From BOG-932 sp965276835 (GTDB lineage: Bacteria; Pseudomonadota; Alphaproteobacteria; BOG-932; Roseiterribacteraceae), in the NCBI GenBank assembly GCA_965276835.1, contig OZ255631.1, positions 2,790,001-2,854,000 on the forward strand: a DNA stretch of 64,000 nucleotides. Direction: 5' to 3'. Below are positions 31,979 to 40,941 of the stretch, piece by piece. The notes under the pieces were generated by a model. It did no database searches, was not told the origin of the DNA, and saw only the letters and a list, made by a program, of their open reading frames with translations. Numbering within the stretch: position 1 is the first letter of the stretch; each line of letters starts with the position of its first letter. Position numbers and translations under genes: made by a program.

Positions 31979-32065
31979 TCATCATGGCCGGGCTTGACCC
32001 GGCCATCCACGTGGGTCCGCCAGCGCAGTCATGACGTGGATGCCCGGATCAAGTCCGGGTACGGT
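31979..32065. repeat. Dispersed bipartite palindrome, copy 4 (full length)
   Basis: Left hairpin ATGGCCGGG-cttga-CCCGGCCAT with CCACGTGG. Right hairpin GACGTGGATGCCCGG-atcaag-TCCGGG. It lies between the phosphotransferase pair and the tyrosine phosphatase. Confidence 0.85.
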
Positions 32066-32113
32066 ACTCGGTAGCGACACTAGCGCGAACATTCGACAGG
32101 CACCACGGACACA

Positions 32114-32899
32114 ATGATCCCTACCCCCATCCTGACCTCCGCCCCGAATTTCCGTGACCTGGGCGGCTATACCGGCCTGGACGGCCGCACAGTCCGGACC
32201 AGGCGTATCTATCGTTCGCAGCTGATCGCAACCCCAACCATCGAAGACGCGGCGGCGCTGCGGGGCATCAATCTGCGCTATATCTGCGACCTGCGTGGCG
32301 CCCAAGAACGGGAGATGGCTCCCAACCGCTGGATGGAAACGCCGGAGCCGGTCCTGCGGCATCTCGATATCGGCATGGACGTTCGGTCGGGCGCGGGCGA
32401 GCTGCTGGCGATCATCGCCGCCGATCCGACGGTGAACGGTATCCGCTCCATGATGATGCGAACCTACAGCCTGCTGCCCGGCGCATTCGTCGGAAAGCTC
32501 GGCCCATTCCTGGACGATCTGGTGTCGGGCGACAATTTCCCGATGGTAATCCACTGCACGGCGGGCAAGGACCGCACGGGCCTCTTGAGCGCCCTGCTGC
32601 TGCTGACGCTCGGCGTCTCGCTGGACACGGTGCATCACGACTACGCGCTGACCGAGACTTATTCCAACATGGACCAGATGATGGCGGCGTCAGGCCGCTA
32701 TCTGAAAAGCGTGGTCGGCGACAAGGTGAAGCCCGATGACGCGATGCTCCGCCTGCTGTGCGGCACCAGCCCGGACTTCCTGAATGCCGCGCTGGACGTG
32801 GTGAACGCCGAATACGGCTCAGTCGAGGGCTATCTGGAACAGACCGCCGGCTTCGACGCGGCCAAGCGCGCACGGTTCAGGGAATTGATGCTGGCTTAA
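32114..32899 (+). CDS. Tyrosine-protein phosphatase (lipid phosphatase-like, Y_phosphatase3)
   Basis: The protein has 261 residues. It starts TSAPNFRDLGGYTGLDGRTVRTRRIYRS, the typical N-terminal signature, and has the catalytic P-loop HCTAGKDRTG (Cys-x5-Arg). Such secretion-related or cytosolic enzymes dephosphorylate tyrosine, serine or phosphoinositides (MptpB/LipA-like). It ends by overlapping the GST stop by 4 bases (convergent). The link to the nearby phosphotransferases is suggestive only. Confidence 0.88.
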   Translation: MIPTPILTSAPNFRDLGGYTGLDGRTVRTRRIYRSQLIATPTIEDAAALRGINLRYICDLRGAQEREMAPNRWMETPEPVLRHLDIGMDVRSGAGELLAIIAADPTVNGIRSMMMRTYSLLPGAFVGKLGPFLDDLVSGDNFPMVIHCTAGKDRTGLLSALLLLTLGVSLDTVHHDYALTETYSNMDQMMAASGRYLKSVVGDKVKPDDAMLRLLCGTSPDFLNAALDVVNAEYGSVEGYLEQTAGFDAAKRARFRELMLA

Positions 32900-33519
32900 C
32901 TCGCCTCATCCGCCAGTGCCCGCTTCACGGCTGGGCGGTCAGACACGCGGCGGCGATGGTCGATCACTTTGGGGAACAGCGCCGGATTGACGCCGTCGCC
33001 CTCGATCCATTGCGCGACGGTAAACAGATAGGCGTCGCAGATCGAATAATTGTCACCCAGCACCCAGGGCCCCTTCAGCATCTGGGTCTCGATCAATTCG
33101 AAGCAGGCGGCGACCGTGCGCGGCATCACGCGTTTCATCTCGGCGATCGCGGCAGGATCGTCGGCCCAGCGCGATCCGCGTGGGCCATGGGCATGAGCGA
33201 CATGCAATGTCGATGCGATATAAGCGTTGAACGACTGCGCCTGGGCGAAGGCAAACGGATTGTCCAGCGGTGCAAGCTTGGCCGCCGGAAAGCTTTGGGC
33301 GATGAAGGCGAGGATCGCTGGGTTTTCAGTCAGGATGCCGCGTTCGGTGACGAGCGCCGGCACACGGCCCTTCGGATTGATCGCGAGATAGGCCGGCTGG
33401 CGCTGCTGGTCTTTCTTGAAGTCGACGCGGACCTTGGCGTAATCCGCCCCCGCTTCCTCAAGCGCGATCTGTGAAGCCAGGGCGCAGGTGCGGGGCATGG
33501 TGTAGAGGGTGAGGGTCAT
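32896..33519 (-). CDS. Glutathione S-transferase
   Basis: The protein has 207 residues. The thioredoxin-like N-terminal domain reads TLYTMPRTCALASQIALEEAG, with Cys in the catalytic position of the beta-class pattern, and NPKGRVPAL gives the cis-Pro motif. An all-helical C-terminal domain includes YSICDAYLFTV (N-capping box). It conjugates or reduces electrophiles with glutathione, for example products of epoxidation. It is monocistronic and convergent with the phosphatase. Confidence 0.9.
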   Translation of the reverse strand: MTLTLYTMPRTCALASQIALEEAGADYAKVRVDFKKDQQRQPAYLAINPKGRVPALVTERGILTENPAILAFIAQSFPAAKLAPLDNPFAFAQAQSFNAYIASTLHVAHAHGPRGSRWADDPAAIAEMKRVMPRTVAACFELIETQMLKGPWVLGDNYSICDAYLFTVAQWIEGDGVNPALFPKVIDHRRRVSDRPAVKRALADEAS

Positions 33520-33558
33520 AGGCGGCTCACGGTTGGATCAAGGGGGTAAGCTCCCGCT

Positions 33559-33645
33559 CGTCATGCCCGGACTTGATCCGAGCATCCACGTCATCACTGT
33601 ACAGGTGGAACCGCGTGGATGGCCGGGTCAAGCCCGGCCAGACGA
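33559..33645. repeat. Dispersed bipartite palindrome, copy 5 (inverted orientation)
   Basis: Left hairpin TCATGCCCGG-acttgat-CCGAGCAT with CCACG. Right arm GCGTGGATGGCCGGG-tcaa-gCCCGGCCA. It lies between the GST and quinohemoprotein genes. Confidence 0.85.
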
Positions 33646-33657
33646 ACATGGCTAGGA

Positions 33658-35517
33658 TCATTTCGAAATGGCTAGGCCGCCGATCCCACTGACTGTCAGC
33701 GCATCCTTCCCCGCCGGATAGCCATTCGCCGACAGCAGATAGGCGACCACCGCCGCCGTATCGTCATCCGACAGGCTGCCGGGATTGGTCTTGGGCATGG
33801 TAGTGCGGACGCGCTTGAACAGCTCGGCGAACGCGATGCCATCCCAGCGGCCACGGAAGTCGGCGCCGGCGAGCGAGGGCGCGGGGCCGGCACCCGACAG
33901 GTTCTCCTGATGGCAGCCTGCCGCGCAGGTTTTCGCGTAGATCGCTTTGCCGGCTTCCGCCTGCGCGATGGTGTAGATGCCGTCGCGCACGGTTCGGCCG
34001 GTCGCGGCCACCTCGGCCACCGCGGTCTTCGGCGCATCGGTCGAGAAAGCGTAGAGCTTCGGACCGACCACCCAATAGACCCGGTCGCCGACGACCGTCG
34101 CCCGCGTGTCGCACGAAACGCCGGCGTCGAACTCCCACAATTTCGCACCGGTCTTGCCGTCGAAGGCATAGAGCGGTCCCTTGGGCGCGGTCGAGCAGCC
34201 GAAGACGATGCCGTTCGCCGTGGTCAGAGCACCCTTGGCGAAGGCGCCGAGGCAATTTTCGTGGGGGCTTTTCGTCGAACAAGCCTGGCCATTATCGGGA
34301 TTGGGCTCGCCCGCCGGATCGGCCACCTGCCACAGGATGCGACCGGTCCCAGCATCTAGTGCGGCGTAGGAACCGTAATTGATCGTCTTTCCAGACGGCA
34401 GGCTATAAGAGCCGGGGTCGTGCGAAATCTGCTTGACGTTGCCCTCCGCGACATAGACCCGGCCGTCGCCGACCGCCGAGCCGTATTCGATGCCGCCATT
34501 GGGCCCACCAGGACCGACCGTGGTCTTCCACACCAGCTTGCCGCTGTTCGGGTCCAGAGCCCAGAACGTGCCGGATTTCGCGCCCGCGCCGACCAGCACA
34601 TGTCCGCCAACGGTCCATTCCAGCGCGCCGTTGCCGAAATCGAAATCGCCGCCCCCGCCGCAGAAGCCGCCGACCTTGACCAGACAGGCGCCGGTGAAAA
34701 CATCGGCATCCTCGGCACGGAAACCCCATTTGATCCGCCCGGTATCGGGATCGAGCGCCAGGATGGAATCGAACCAGGCATCCTTGGCGAAGCATTTGCG
34801 TTGCTCCGCTGGCTTGCCGTCATGCGCGGTGAGGCAGGCCATCACATCGTCGGGCGCGCGGAACGTGTTGCCGGTGGTGGCGAACAGCGTGTGGCGCTTG
34901 GCGTCGAACAAAGGCGAGGACGACCAGATCGACCCGCCGGCGTAACCCTCCGGCAGGGTGAAGGTCTGCCAGAGTTTCTTGCCGGTCTTTTCGTCCAGCG
35001 CGACCATGCTGCCGCGGAAGGTGCAGCATTGATATTTGGCATATGTCGCCATTGCCTCTTCATTGAGGCCCGACACGCCGACGAAAATCTTGCCGTCCGC
35101 TGCCAACGGCGTTTGCGTCACGATCGCCTGCTTCAAGGCGTCGATCTCGGTCTTCCACAAGACCTTGCCGTCTTCCTTGTCCAGCGCCACCACGACCGGC
35201 GCGTTGCGCAGGCCGAAGATCACCGCCTTGCCGATCACCAGTACCGCACGGCCGGTCGATGCACCCTGGATGCCCGCCTGCTGCGCGAGGTCGACCTGCC
35301 AAACGGTCTTGCCGCTGTCCCGGTCGACCCGCATCAGCATGCCGTTGGTCACGGTGATGTAAAGCGACTCGCCATCCACGACCGGGTTCGATTTCGACGG
35401 CGCGGGCAATTGCGCGGCCCAGACCGGCAACAGGTTGCCGACCGTAGCGGGCGTGATTGCGCCCGCCTGCGCGCCCATCGACGCGAACGCTAACAGCAGA
35501 ACCAGCCAACGCATCAT
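33658..35517 (-). CDS. PQQ quinohemoprotein dehydrogenase with C-terminal cytochrome c domain (unusual haem motif)
   Basis: The protein has 619 residues with a signal peptide (MMRWLVLLLAFASMGAQAGA). The body is an eight-bladed PQQ propeller (WQVDLAQ, ALDEKTGKKLWQ, ALDPDTGRIKWGF, ALDPNSGKLVWKT). It includes a vicinal Cys pair (YQCCTFRG) near the PQQ site and resembles polyvinyl-alcohol dehydrogenase. A C-terminal cytochrome c domain has CAAGCH at residues 531-536, a CX3CH motif instead of CXXCH, with Met574 (TTMPKTNPG) as likely axial ligand. It oxidises a periplasmic alcohol. The ATG overlaps the upstream gene stop by 4 bases. Confidence 0.85.
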   Translation of the reverse strand: MMRWLVLLLAFASMGAQAGAITPATVGNLLPVWAAQLPAPSKSNPVVDGESLYITVTNGMLMRVDRDSGKTVWQVDLAQQAGIQGASTGRAVLVIGKAVIFGLRNAPVVVALDKEDGKVLWKTEIDALKQAIVTQTPLAADGKIFVGVSGLNEEAMATYAKYQCCTFRGSMVALDEKTGKKLWQTFTLPEGYAGGSIWSSSPLFDAKRHTLFATTGNTFRAPDDVMACLTAHDGKPAEQRKCFAKDAWFDSILALDPDTGRIKWGFRAEDADVFTGACLVKVGGFCGGGGDFDFGNGALEWTVGGHVLVGAGAKSGTFWALDPNSGKLVWKTTVGPGGPNGGIEYGSAVGDGRVYVAEGNVKQISHDPGSYSLPSGKTINYGSYAALDAGTGRILWQVADPAGEPNPDNGQACSTKSPHENCLGAFAKGALTTANGIVFGCSTAPKGPLYAFDGKTGAKLWEFDAGVSCDTRATVVGDRVYWVVGPKLYAFSTDAPKTAVAEVAATGRTVRDGIYTIAQAEAGKAIYAKTCAAGCHQENLSGAGPAPSLAGADFRGRWDGIAFAELFKRVRTTMPKTNPGSLSDDDTAAVVAYLLSANGYPAGKDALTVSGIGGLAISK

Positions 35518-35996
35518 TTGGGCACCGTGATGTCCGCAACCAGGATTTCGTGAATCAGGCCTTTTTGCAGCGTGATCCGTTCGGCGACGTAAAAGCCGAT
35601 CTTGTCCGGGTTTTTCTTCAAATAGCCGTCATAGAGAATCCAGGCGGTGTCGCCCTCCACCGTCCAGCGGCGGTTCTTGATCGCGGCAATGACGCCATGC
35701 GTATCGACTGCCATCAGTTTTGCCCGGTTGCCCGCGGCGAATATCGGATCGACGCCGATATGGTGGCGCGACACGTCGTCGGCGAGCGGCACCTTGGCAA
35801 AAGGCAGGCTGTTTTCCTCGGCGTCTATGTAGGTTTCGGCGACCTTGAGGACGCAGTCGCGATAATGCCCATCCTCCGCCGCGTCGGCATGGGCCGACAG
35901 CCAGATCGAACAGGCGACCGGCGTTTCGGCCGCAACGGCGGCGTTGCCGAGGCCGAGGAAGGCGAGGACAATGAGGCTGCGAAGCGGGGTCGACAT
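35514..35996 (-). CDS. Secreted NTF2-like/DUF8021-type protein
   Basis: The protein has 160 residues starting MSTPLRSLIVLAFLGLGNAAVAAE, a clear signal peptide. An AGCCAGGGG site precedes the ATG. The mature part has two Cys (VACSIWL..RDCVL) that may form a disulphide, then VAETYIDAEENSLPFAKVPLADDVSRHHIG, a cone-fold core. Its stop overlaps the start of the quinohemoprotein, so they are probably made together. It may be a chaperone or partner for the dehydrogenase. It is related to the divergent gene at 36050-36547. Confidence 0.7.
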   Translation of the reverse strand: MSTPLRSLIVLAFLGLGNAAVAAETPVACSIWLSAHADAAEDGHYRDCVLKVAETYIDAEENSLPFAKVPLADDVSRHHIGVDPIFAAGNRAKLMAVDTHGVIAAIKNRRWTVEGDTAWILYDGYLKKNPDKIGFYVAERITLQKGLIHEILVADITVPK

Positions 35997-36049
35997 CCCC
36001 TGGCTATAACGACGAAACATTGTGCGCACAACGCAAATGGGAGGGAACG

Positions 36050-36547
36050 ATGAAAGCTTGGACCGGCGTTCTGCTGGCGATGGCGACGGCGCCGTACGCA
36101 ACCGCGCAGCAGGTGAAACCGGCCTGCACCGACGACAGCCGGCAATGCATGATCGCGGCGGCCACGTCCTATCTTGAGGGACTGGTCCATCACGACGGGT
36201 CCAAGGTGCTGCTCGCGCCCAATGTCATCCGCAGCGAGCAGGGCCATGTGAACATTCGCGACGAGGCCACCTTGCGAAAATCGCTGGACCGCGAGCCGGC
36301 GATGATCGGCTATTCCAACCTGCGCTTCATCGTCGATACCGAGACGCATCAACTGGTCTATTACACCCTTCTGGGTCTTTCGATGCGCGCCGACCAGGTG
36401 CCGGCGGGCACGCCGCCGGGGCCGGTGACGGTCCATTTGGCCGAACGGTTTAAGGTGGAGCATGGCCTGATTACGGAGATCGAGGCGCTGTTCTACAACC
36501 AGCCCGCCACGGCCGACGGCGTGTCGGGATGGCCCGATGCGCCTTAG
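36050..36547 (+). CDS. Secreted protein related to 35514-35996
   Basis: The protein has 165 residues starting MKAWTGVLLAMATAPYATAQQ after GGGAGGGAACG, with a predicted signal peptide. Its core (CMIAAATSYLEGLVHHDGSKVLLAPNVIRSEQGHVNIRDEATLR) parallels the divergent protein's Cys-VAETYIDA region; both end in a GLIxEIxxLxxxxP/..L pattern. It is divergent from that paralogue by 53 bases, so the two share a promoter region. The end overlaps the convergent ABC permease by 4 bases. Function is unknown. Confidence 0.65.
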   Translation: MKAWTGVLLAMATAPYATAQQVKPACTDDSRQCMIAAATSYLEGLVHHDGSKVLLAPNVIRSEQGHVNIRDEATLRKSLDREPAMIGYSNLRFIVDTETHQLVYYTLLGLSMRADQVPAGTPPGPVTVHLAERFKVEHGLITEIEALFYNQPATADGVSGWPDAP

Positions 36548-37302
36548 CCCCTGTTCAGCCGCCAGCGCATGACCCGGTGTTCCACCAGCCGCACGCCATA
36601 GACCAGCAGCACGCCCATCAGCGCTAGAATGATGACCACGACGAAATAGGGCGCCATGCGGAAGCTGTTGCCATAGATCGACAGCAGCCCGCCCAGCCCT
36701 GAGATCGCGGTGTAAAGTTCAGCCACCACTGTGTTGATCAGCGCCAGCGACGCGCCGACGCGGAGCCCCGTCATGATATGCGGCAGTGCGCCGGGCAGGA
36801 CGATGGTGCGGAAGATTACCGAATTCTTCGCGCCGACGGCACGCGCCATCTCGATCAGGTCGGCGTCGCTATGGAGCACACCGGCATAGGTATTGAGCAG
36901 GATCGGCATCACGGCGCCCAGGAACACCATGAAGATTCGCGCCTCATAACCCAGTCCCAGGAACACGATGATCAGCGGCAGGAAGGCGATGCGCGGCATG
37001 GCCGACAGCGCATCGACATAGGGTCCCATCACCGCGCCCAGCACAGGAAAAGCCCCCATCGCCAACCCGGCGGCAATGCCGACAACAACCGCCAGCAGGA
37101 ACCCGCCCATCAGGCTGTAGAAACTTTCCAACACCGCCGATGCCAGTGTGCCGTCGCCCGACATCTTGACTGCTGCGCGCACGGTCTCCGCCGGCGACGG
37201 CAGGAAGCCGTGACCGGCATAGATCGCCAGCAGCCACCAGACGCCGATGAAGGCGGCGAAGGTCAGCGCATGCCAGACGGGTGTGGGGAGTTTGGAGGAC
37301 AA
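36544..37302 (-). CDS. ABC transporter permease, taurine/sulfonate/nitrate (SsuC/TauC) type
   Basis: The protein has 252 residues from a TTG start at 37302; a stop in frame shortly upstream rules out an earlier start. It has six likely transmembrane helices and the permease EAA loop (MARAVGAKNSVIFRTIVLPGALPHIMTGLRVG). Family members import alkanesulfonates, nitrate or riboflavin-like solutes. No ATPase or binding protein lies beside it, so the partner subunits are elsewhere or lost. The TTG start and weak ribosome site suggest low expression. Confidence 0.8.
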   Translation of the reverse strand: MSSKLPTPVWHALTFAAFIGVWWLLAIYAGHGFLPSPAETVRAAVKMSGDGTLASAVLESFYSLMGGFLLAVVVGIAAGLAMGAFPVLGAVMGPYVDALSAMPRIAFLPLIIVFLGLGYEARIFMVFLGAVMPILLNTYAGVLHSDADLIEMARAVGAKNSVIFRTIVLPGALPHIMTGLRVGASLALINTVVAELYTAISGLGGLLSIYGNSFRMAPYFVVVIILALMGVLLVYGVRLVEHRVMRWRLNRG

Positions 37303-37349
37303 GCAGGATACCGATTAAGGAAGGCGCTCGACGATAGACCAAAAGCCCT

Positions 37350-37530
37350 CGCCCACGAAGTGGGAGAGGGAGGGACCCATTGCGCCAGCAATGGGAGGGT
37401 GAGGGGGCTTTGGATTTCCAGCGTGCAGCACCCTCATCCGCCGCTACGCGGCACCTTCTCCCGCGCGACCGGAGGTCGCTTTTTGCGTCTCGCAGTCAGC
37501 CGCCTTCGGCGGCGGCGGGAGAAGGCTTTT
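37350..37530. repeat. Intergenic GC-rich repeat, copy at the 3' side of an LLM gene
   Basis: Nested dyads include CCCTCGCCCACGAAGTGGGAGAGGG and CCCATTGC-gcca-GCAATGGG. They are followed by a CACCCTCATCCGCC...GGCGGGAGAAGG arrangement. A short relative occurs at 58991-59015, also 3' of an LLM gene. It may serve as a terminator for both flanking units. Confidence 0.6.
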
Positions 37531-37543
37531 AAGAAGGCGCCGC

Positions 37544-38662
37544 TCAGCCGTGCTTTGCCTTGAAGTGCGGGATGACGCGTTCGCCGATATTGCGGATCGT
37601 GTCCATCACGACGTCGTTCGGGACGGTGCCCATCTGGACCAGGAACAGAATCTCGTCCGCGCCGGCTTCGAACAGGCGTTCGACATACCGGATGCAGTTG
37701 TTGACATCGCCATAGGCGTCTTCGGCCACCGAGCTGGATACGTAGGTGTTGCCGGTGGTGATCGTCTCGGAGGAAATCCGTGCGGTCGACATTTTTTCCA
37801 GCGCGGCCTCGTGCTCCGACGCGTCCAGGTCGTCCGTCTCCGGCGGCGGGCCGGCATTGTACCAGTGCGCGAGTGACTCGACGAAGAAGCGCTGGCCGCG
37901 CAGGCCGATGCGCCGGGCGCGGTCCTTGTCGTCCAGCACCACGGCGGGACAGAGCGCCGCCAGATGCTCGATCGGGCGGAAGCCGACCTGCTTTGCCGGG
38001 TCGCGGTTCTTATAGGCCTCGCGATAGATCGCGTTCTTCTGCGCCACGTCGGGCGGGCCGCCGAAACCGAGCACCAAGGCGCCGATACCGCGCGAACCGG
38101 CCAGCGCCAGCGTGTCGGGCTTGGTCGTCGCCATATAGATCGGCGGGTGCGGTTTCTGGTGCGGTTTCGGATAGATCGGCCGGCGCGGAATTTTCACATA
38201 CTCGCCGTCATGCTCGATGAATTCCTGCGTCATGATCTTGGGGATCAGATACATCGATTCTTCGATCATCGGCGGCAGGTCTTCCAGCTTGTAGCCGAAG
38301 GTGCCGGCCTCCTGTTGTGTGCCGCCCTTGCCCATGCCGAAATGCACCCGGCCCTTGGACAGGATGTCCAAGGTCGCGATCCGCTCCGCCACCTTGACCG
38401 GATGGTTCATCGCGGGCGGAAGGCAGACCACGCCGTGGCCGATCCCCAGCGTCGTCGTCTTGCCGGCGAGATAGGCCAGGAACGTCTCCGGCGCGCTCAT
38501 ATGTGCATATTGCGGAAGCGCTGTGTGCTCCACGGCCCACACAACATCGAACCCGACCTTTTCGGCCAGCAGGCACTGGTCGACGATGTCATGAAACATC
38601 CGGAACTCGGTCTCCGGATCGGTCGCAACCGTCTGCGCTTCATAGATAATGGAAAATTTCAC
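37544..38662 (-). CDS. LLM-class flavin-dependent monooxygenase
   Basis: The protein has 372 residues from GTG at 38662 (VKFSIIYEAQTV), chosen by match with the paralogue at 4940-6079; the long upstream extension is not protein-like. Motifs are WAVEHTALPQYAHMSAPETFLAYLAG, GHGVVCLPPAMNHPVKVAERIATLDILSKGR and FGMGKGGTQQ. Compared with its paralogue it keeps the same C-terminal EILFLVQMGTV. The catalytic His-rich entry differs (HTAL instead of HHCL), which may alter substrate choice. The neighbour upstream is an SMP-30 protein. Confidence 0.85.
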   Translation of the reverse strand: MKFSIIYEAQTVATDPETEFRMFHDIVDQCLLAEKVGFDVVWAVEHTALPQYAHMSAPETFLAYLAGKTTTLGIGHGVVCLPPAMNHPVKVAERIATLDILSKGRVHFGMGKGGTQQEAGTFGYKLEDLPPMIEESMYLIPKIMTQEFIEHDGEYVKIPRRPIYPKPHQKPHPPIYMATTKPDTLALAGSRGIGALVLGFGGPPDVAQKNAIYREAYKNRDPAKQVGFRPIEHLAALCPAVVLDDKDRARRIGLRGQRFFVESLAHWYNAGPPPETDDLDASEHEAALEKMSTARISSETITTGNTYVSSSVAEDAYGDVNNCIRYVERLFEAGADEILFLVQMGTVPNDVVMDTIRNIGERVIPHFKAKHG

Positions 38663-38747
38663 AACCCGGCCCCACTCTCTTTCATTTATAAGATAGAGGG
38701 ATAGCGCATCGTGCCGGGCGAGGGCAATGGGGTGTTTTTTGCGACCG

Positions 38748-39617
38748 TTAATCCAGCCCCGCCCCGGTGAAACCCGGCACCAGAGTATCGATCCGGCCCA
38801 TCCGCTTCTCCCGCGCCAATTCGTGATTGTAGGGGCCGGAGGTGCAGAGGTGCAGCGTGCGCTTGTCCGCGCCGCCGAACATGCAGGCATAGGCGTGATA
38901 GCCCTCCGCCAAGGTCACATGGTGGGTCACGGCGCCGTCGTGGGTGATGCGGATGACGCCATTCCACAGCACCGCAATCCAAATGCCGCCCTCGGCGTCC
39001 AGGCACAACCCGTCCGGGAAATACCCTTCGGGCAACGACACTTTGCGTCGGTTGGACAGCTCCCCCGCTTCGTCGACGTCGAAGATCGAGACGCGCGACG
39101 CAGCGCTTTCGGCCACCACCAACATCTTGCCGTCGTCGGTCAGGCGGATGCCGTTGCCGATCATCAGCCCATCGGATTCGGTGACGGCGGCAGTGCCGAC
39201 AGATCCGTCGGGCTGAACCACGATCAGCGGGCTGGGGTTGCCGTTCCATTCCGCGCCGCCGAACTGCACGACATAGGCGCGGCCCGATCTGTCGACCACC
39301 ATGTCGTTGACGCCGAAACCGCCGACATCGCCGAGGTCGGCATAGACCGAAACGGCCCCATCCTTCGCCACCCGCAGCAATTGCTCATGATACATCAGCA
39401 CGACGATCATATCGCCGTTCGGCAGCCAGCCGATGCCGGACGGGCTGTCTTCCATCGTCGCCAAGCAGGTCAGTTCGCCGCCGCCGTCCACCGCGCAGAC
39501 CCGCCGATCCAGCATATCGGCGAAGTATAATCGCCCGTCATGCCAGCGCGGATCTTCCGGGAAGGCCAGCCCATCGACCAGGACCTTGGTCGGCCCGAGT
39601 TCTTTAACCTCTGACAT
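38748..39617 (-). CDS. SMP-30/gluconolactonase-like hydrolase
   Basis: The protein has 289 residues. ATG at 39617 follows CGGGAGGATGT. The six-bladed propeller has GLAFPEDPRWHDGRLYFADM near the start (metal-binding Glu in FPEDP), GGFGVNDMVVDRSGRAYV in the middle, and FPDGLCLDAEGGIWIAVLWNG in the C-terminal half. These lactonases open cyclic esters formed, for example, by Baeyer-Villiger-type monooxygenation, which fits the adjacent LLM and Rieske genes. The exact lactone is unknown. Confidence 0.87.
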   Translation of the reverse strand: MSEVKELGPTKVLVDGLAFPEDPRWHDGRLYFADMLDRRVCAVDGGGELTCLATMEDSPSGIGWLPNGDMIVVLMYHEQLLRVAKDGAVSVYADLGDVGGFGVNDMVVDRSGRAYVVQFGGAEWNGNPSPLIVVQPDGSVGTAAVTESDGLMIGNGIRLTDDGKMLVVAESAASRVSIFDVDEAGELSNRRKVSLPEGYFPDGLCLDAEGGIWIAVLWNGVIRITHDGAVTHHVTLAEGYHAYACMFGGADKRTLHLCTSGPYNHELAREKRMGRIDTLVPGFTGAGLD

Positions 39618-39672
39618 GACATCCTCCCGGTATTGGTCCGCGGCGGTTGATCCGCCGTCAGTCAGGTAAGCC

Positions 39673-40662
39673 TTACTCCGCCGCGATCTGGTGTGCCCCC
39701 TCGCCGCGTGGGCGATAGAATTGTGCGTACCAGGCGCGCGCCTGCAGGATCGGCCCGTCGCCGGCGCAGAGCAGCGGCTGGGGCGCGGGTTCCTTGTTCT
39801 CCCAGATCTCGACATCCTGATAGAACGCGACCTTGCCCAGTTCGACATAGTTGGCGGCGACGGCAAGAAACTCCGGCGTCATTTCGCCTTCGCCCTCATA
39901 TTTCACCATCGTGCCGTACCAGACGGCGACATGTTCGGTGTCGATCGGCGTATGGCAGATCAACATCCAGGATGGGTACGGCCCGTCGAGGAAGGTCAGC
40001 AGATAGGCTGGCCCATGATAGGTGGCATGAGACGGCAACCCGCCGCCGGGCGTCGCCGCCAAGGTCTCGTGCAGGTTCATCGCATATTGCGTGGCCTTGT
40101 GGCCGATGAAGGTGTTCTTGAACTCCGCGATGGCCGCGCCGTGGACGAAAGGGAAGTGCGCCTTGTCGGCGATGTTGTCCACGATTTCCTTCGGCACCGT
40201 GCGGATGTCCTTGCGCAACATCGACCACTGCACCCATTTCGGGTCGCTATATTCCGCCATGTCGGGCAGTTCGTAATCCGGCTCGCTGAATTCCGGGTCA
40301 TGCCACATGAATACGTTCCCATTCAGCTCCCGCGCCGGATATGAGTTCACCTTGGCTTTGGGCGGAATGATCTTCGAATAAGGGATGTCGTTGCACTTGC
40401 CATCCGCGCCGAAGCGCCAGCGATGGAACGGGCAGCGCACCCCGCCCTCGTCCACCGTGCTGCCGACGGCGAGTGACGCGCCCATATGCGGGCAAGTCGC
40501 GTCCAGCACCACCGGATTGCCCTCGGCATCGCGAAAGGCCACGAATTTCTTCCCGAAGAAGTTCAGCTTCATCGGTACGCCCGCCTTCAGCTCGTCCCCA
40601 CGCGTGACCATGAACCAGCCGCGCGGATAGGTGAAAAGATGCTCGGTGTCGTCTAACGGCAT
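39673..40662 (-). CDS. Rieske non-haem iron oxygenase, KshA-like
   Basis: The protein has 329 residues. ATG at 40662 follows GGGGAAG. The Rieske cluster ligands are CPHMGASLAVG and CPFHRWRFGADG (Cys-x-His ... Cys-x2-His). The mononuclear iron site is DNIADKAHFPFVHG (Asp..His..His). It has single-subunit form and no beta subunit nearby, as in KshA (3-ketosteroid 9-alpha-hydroxylase) and related oxygenases. The adjacent KstD-like gene strengthens a steroid-like ring role. The reductase may be the Fpr at 47119-47895, or may be elsewhere. Confidence 0.88.
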   Translation of the reverse strand: MPLDDTEHLFTYPRGWFMVTRGDELKAGVPMKLNFFGKKFVAFRDAEGNPVVLDATCPHMGASLAVGSTVDEGGVRCPFHRWRFGADGKCNDIPYSKIIPPKAKVNSYPARELNGNVFMWHDPEFSEPDYELPDMAEYSDPKWVQWSMLRKDIRTVPKEIVDNIADKAHFPFVHGAAIAEFKNTFIGHKATQYAMNLHETLAATPGGGLPSHATYHGPAYLLTFLDGPYPSWMLICHTPIDTEHVAVWYGTMVKYEGEGEMTPEFLAVAANYVELGKVAFYQDVEIWENKEPAPQPLLCAGDGPILQARAWYAQFYRPRGEGAHQIAAE

Positions 40663-40796
40663 TGGACTTCCCCTGCTTTCGTCCAAGAAGTTTAACGCCT
40701 CTTTTGAGCGTTCGGCGAGGTTTTTCGACAACGCGAAAAACTGGAATGAGATGCCAGAAATTTATCCGCAGATTACGCAGATTTCCGCAGATAAAA

Positions 40797-40940
40797 CTGA
40801 TTAAGAATTTCTCCGCCAGGGTCGCCAAGACGCAAAGGCCGCAAGGAAAACCAATTTATTCTTGATCTGTGCTCATCTGTGTAAATCTGTGGTTAAACTC
40901 TTCCTTGGATTTCCTTGGCGTCTTGGCGTTGAAATTCAAA
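40797..40940. repeat. Intergenic inverted repeat, family B copy 1
   Basis: Left arm CGCCAAGACGC-AAAGG..., right arm ...CCTTGGCGTCTTGGCG, with an AATCTGTG-type spacer (TCTGTGCTCATCTGTG). Related to the copy at 48006-48159. It lies between the Rieske and KstD genes, an otherwise empty 279-base gap. Confidence 0.7.
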
Positions 40941-40941
40941 T

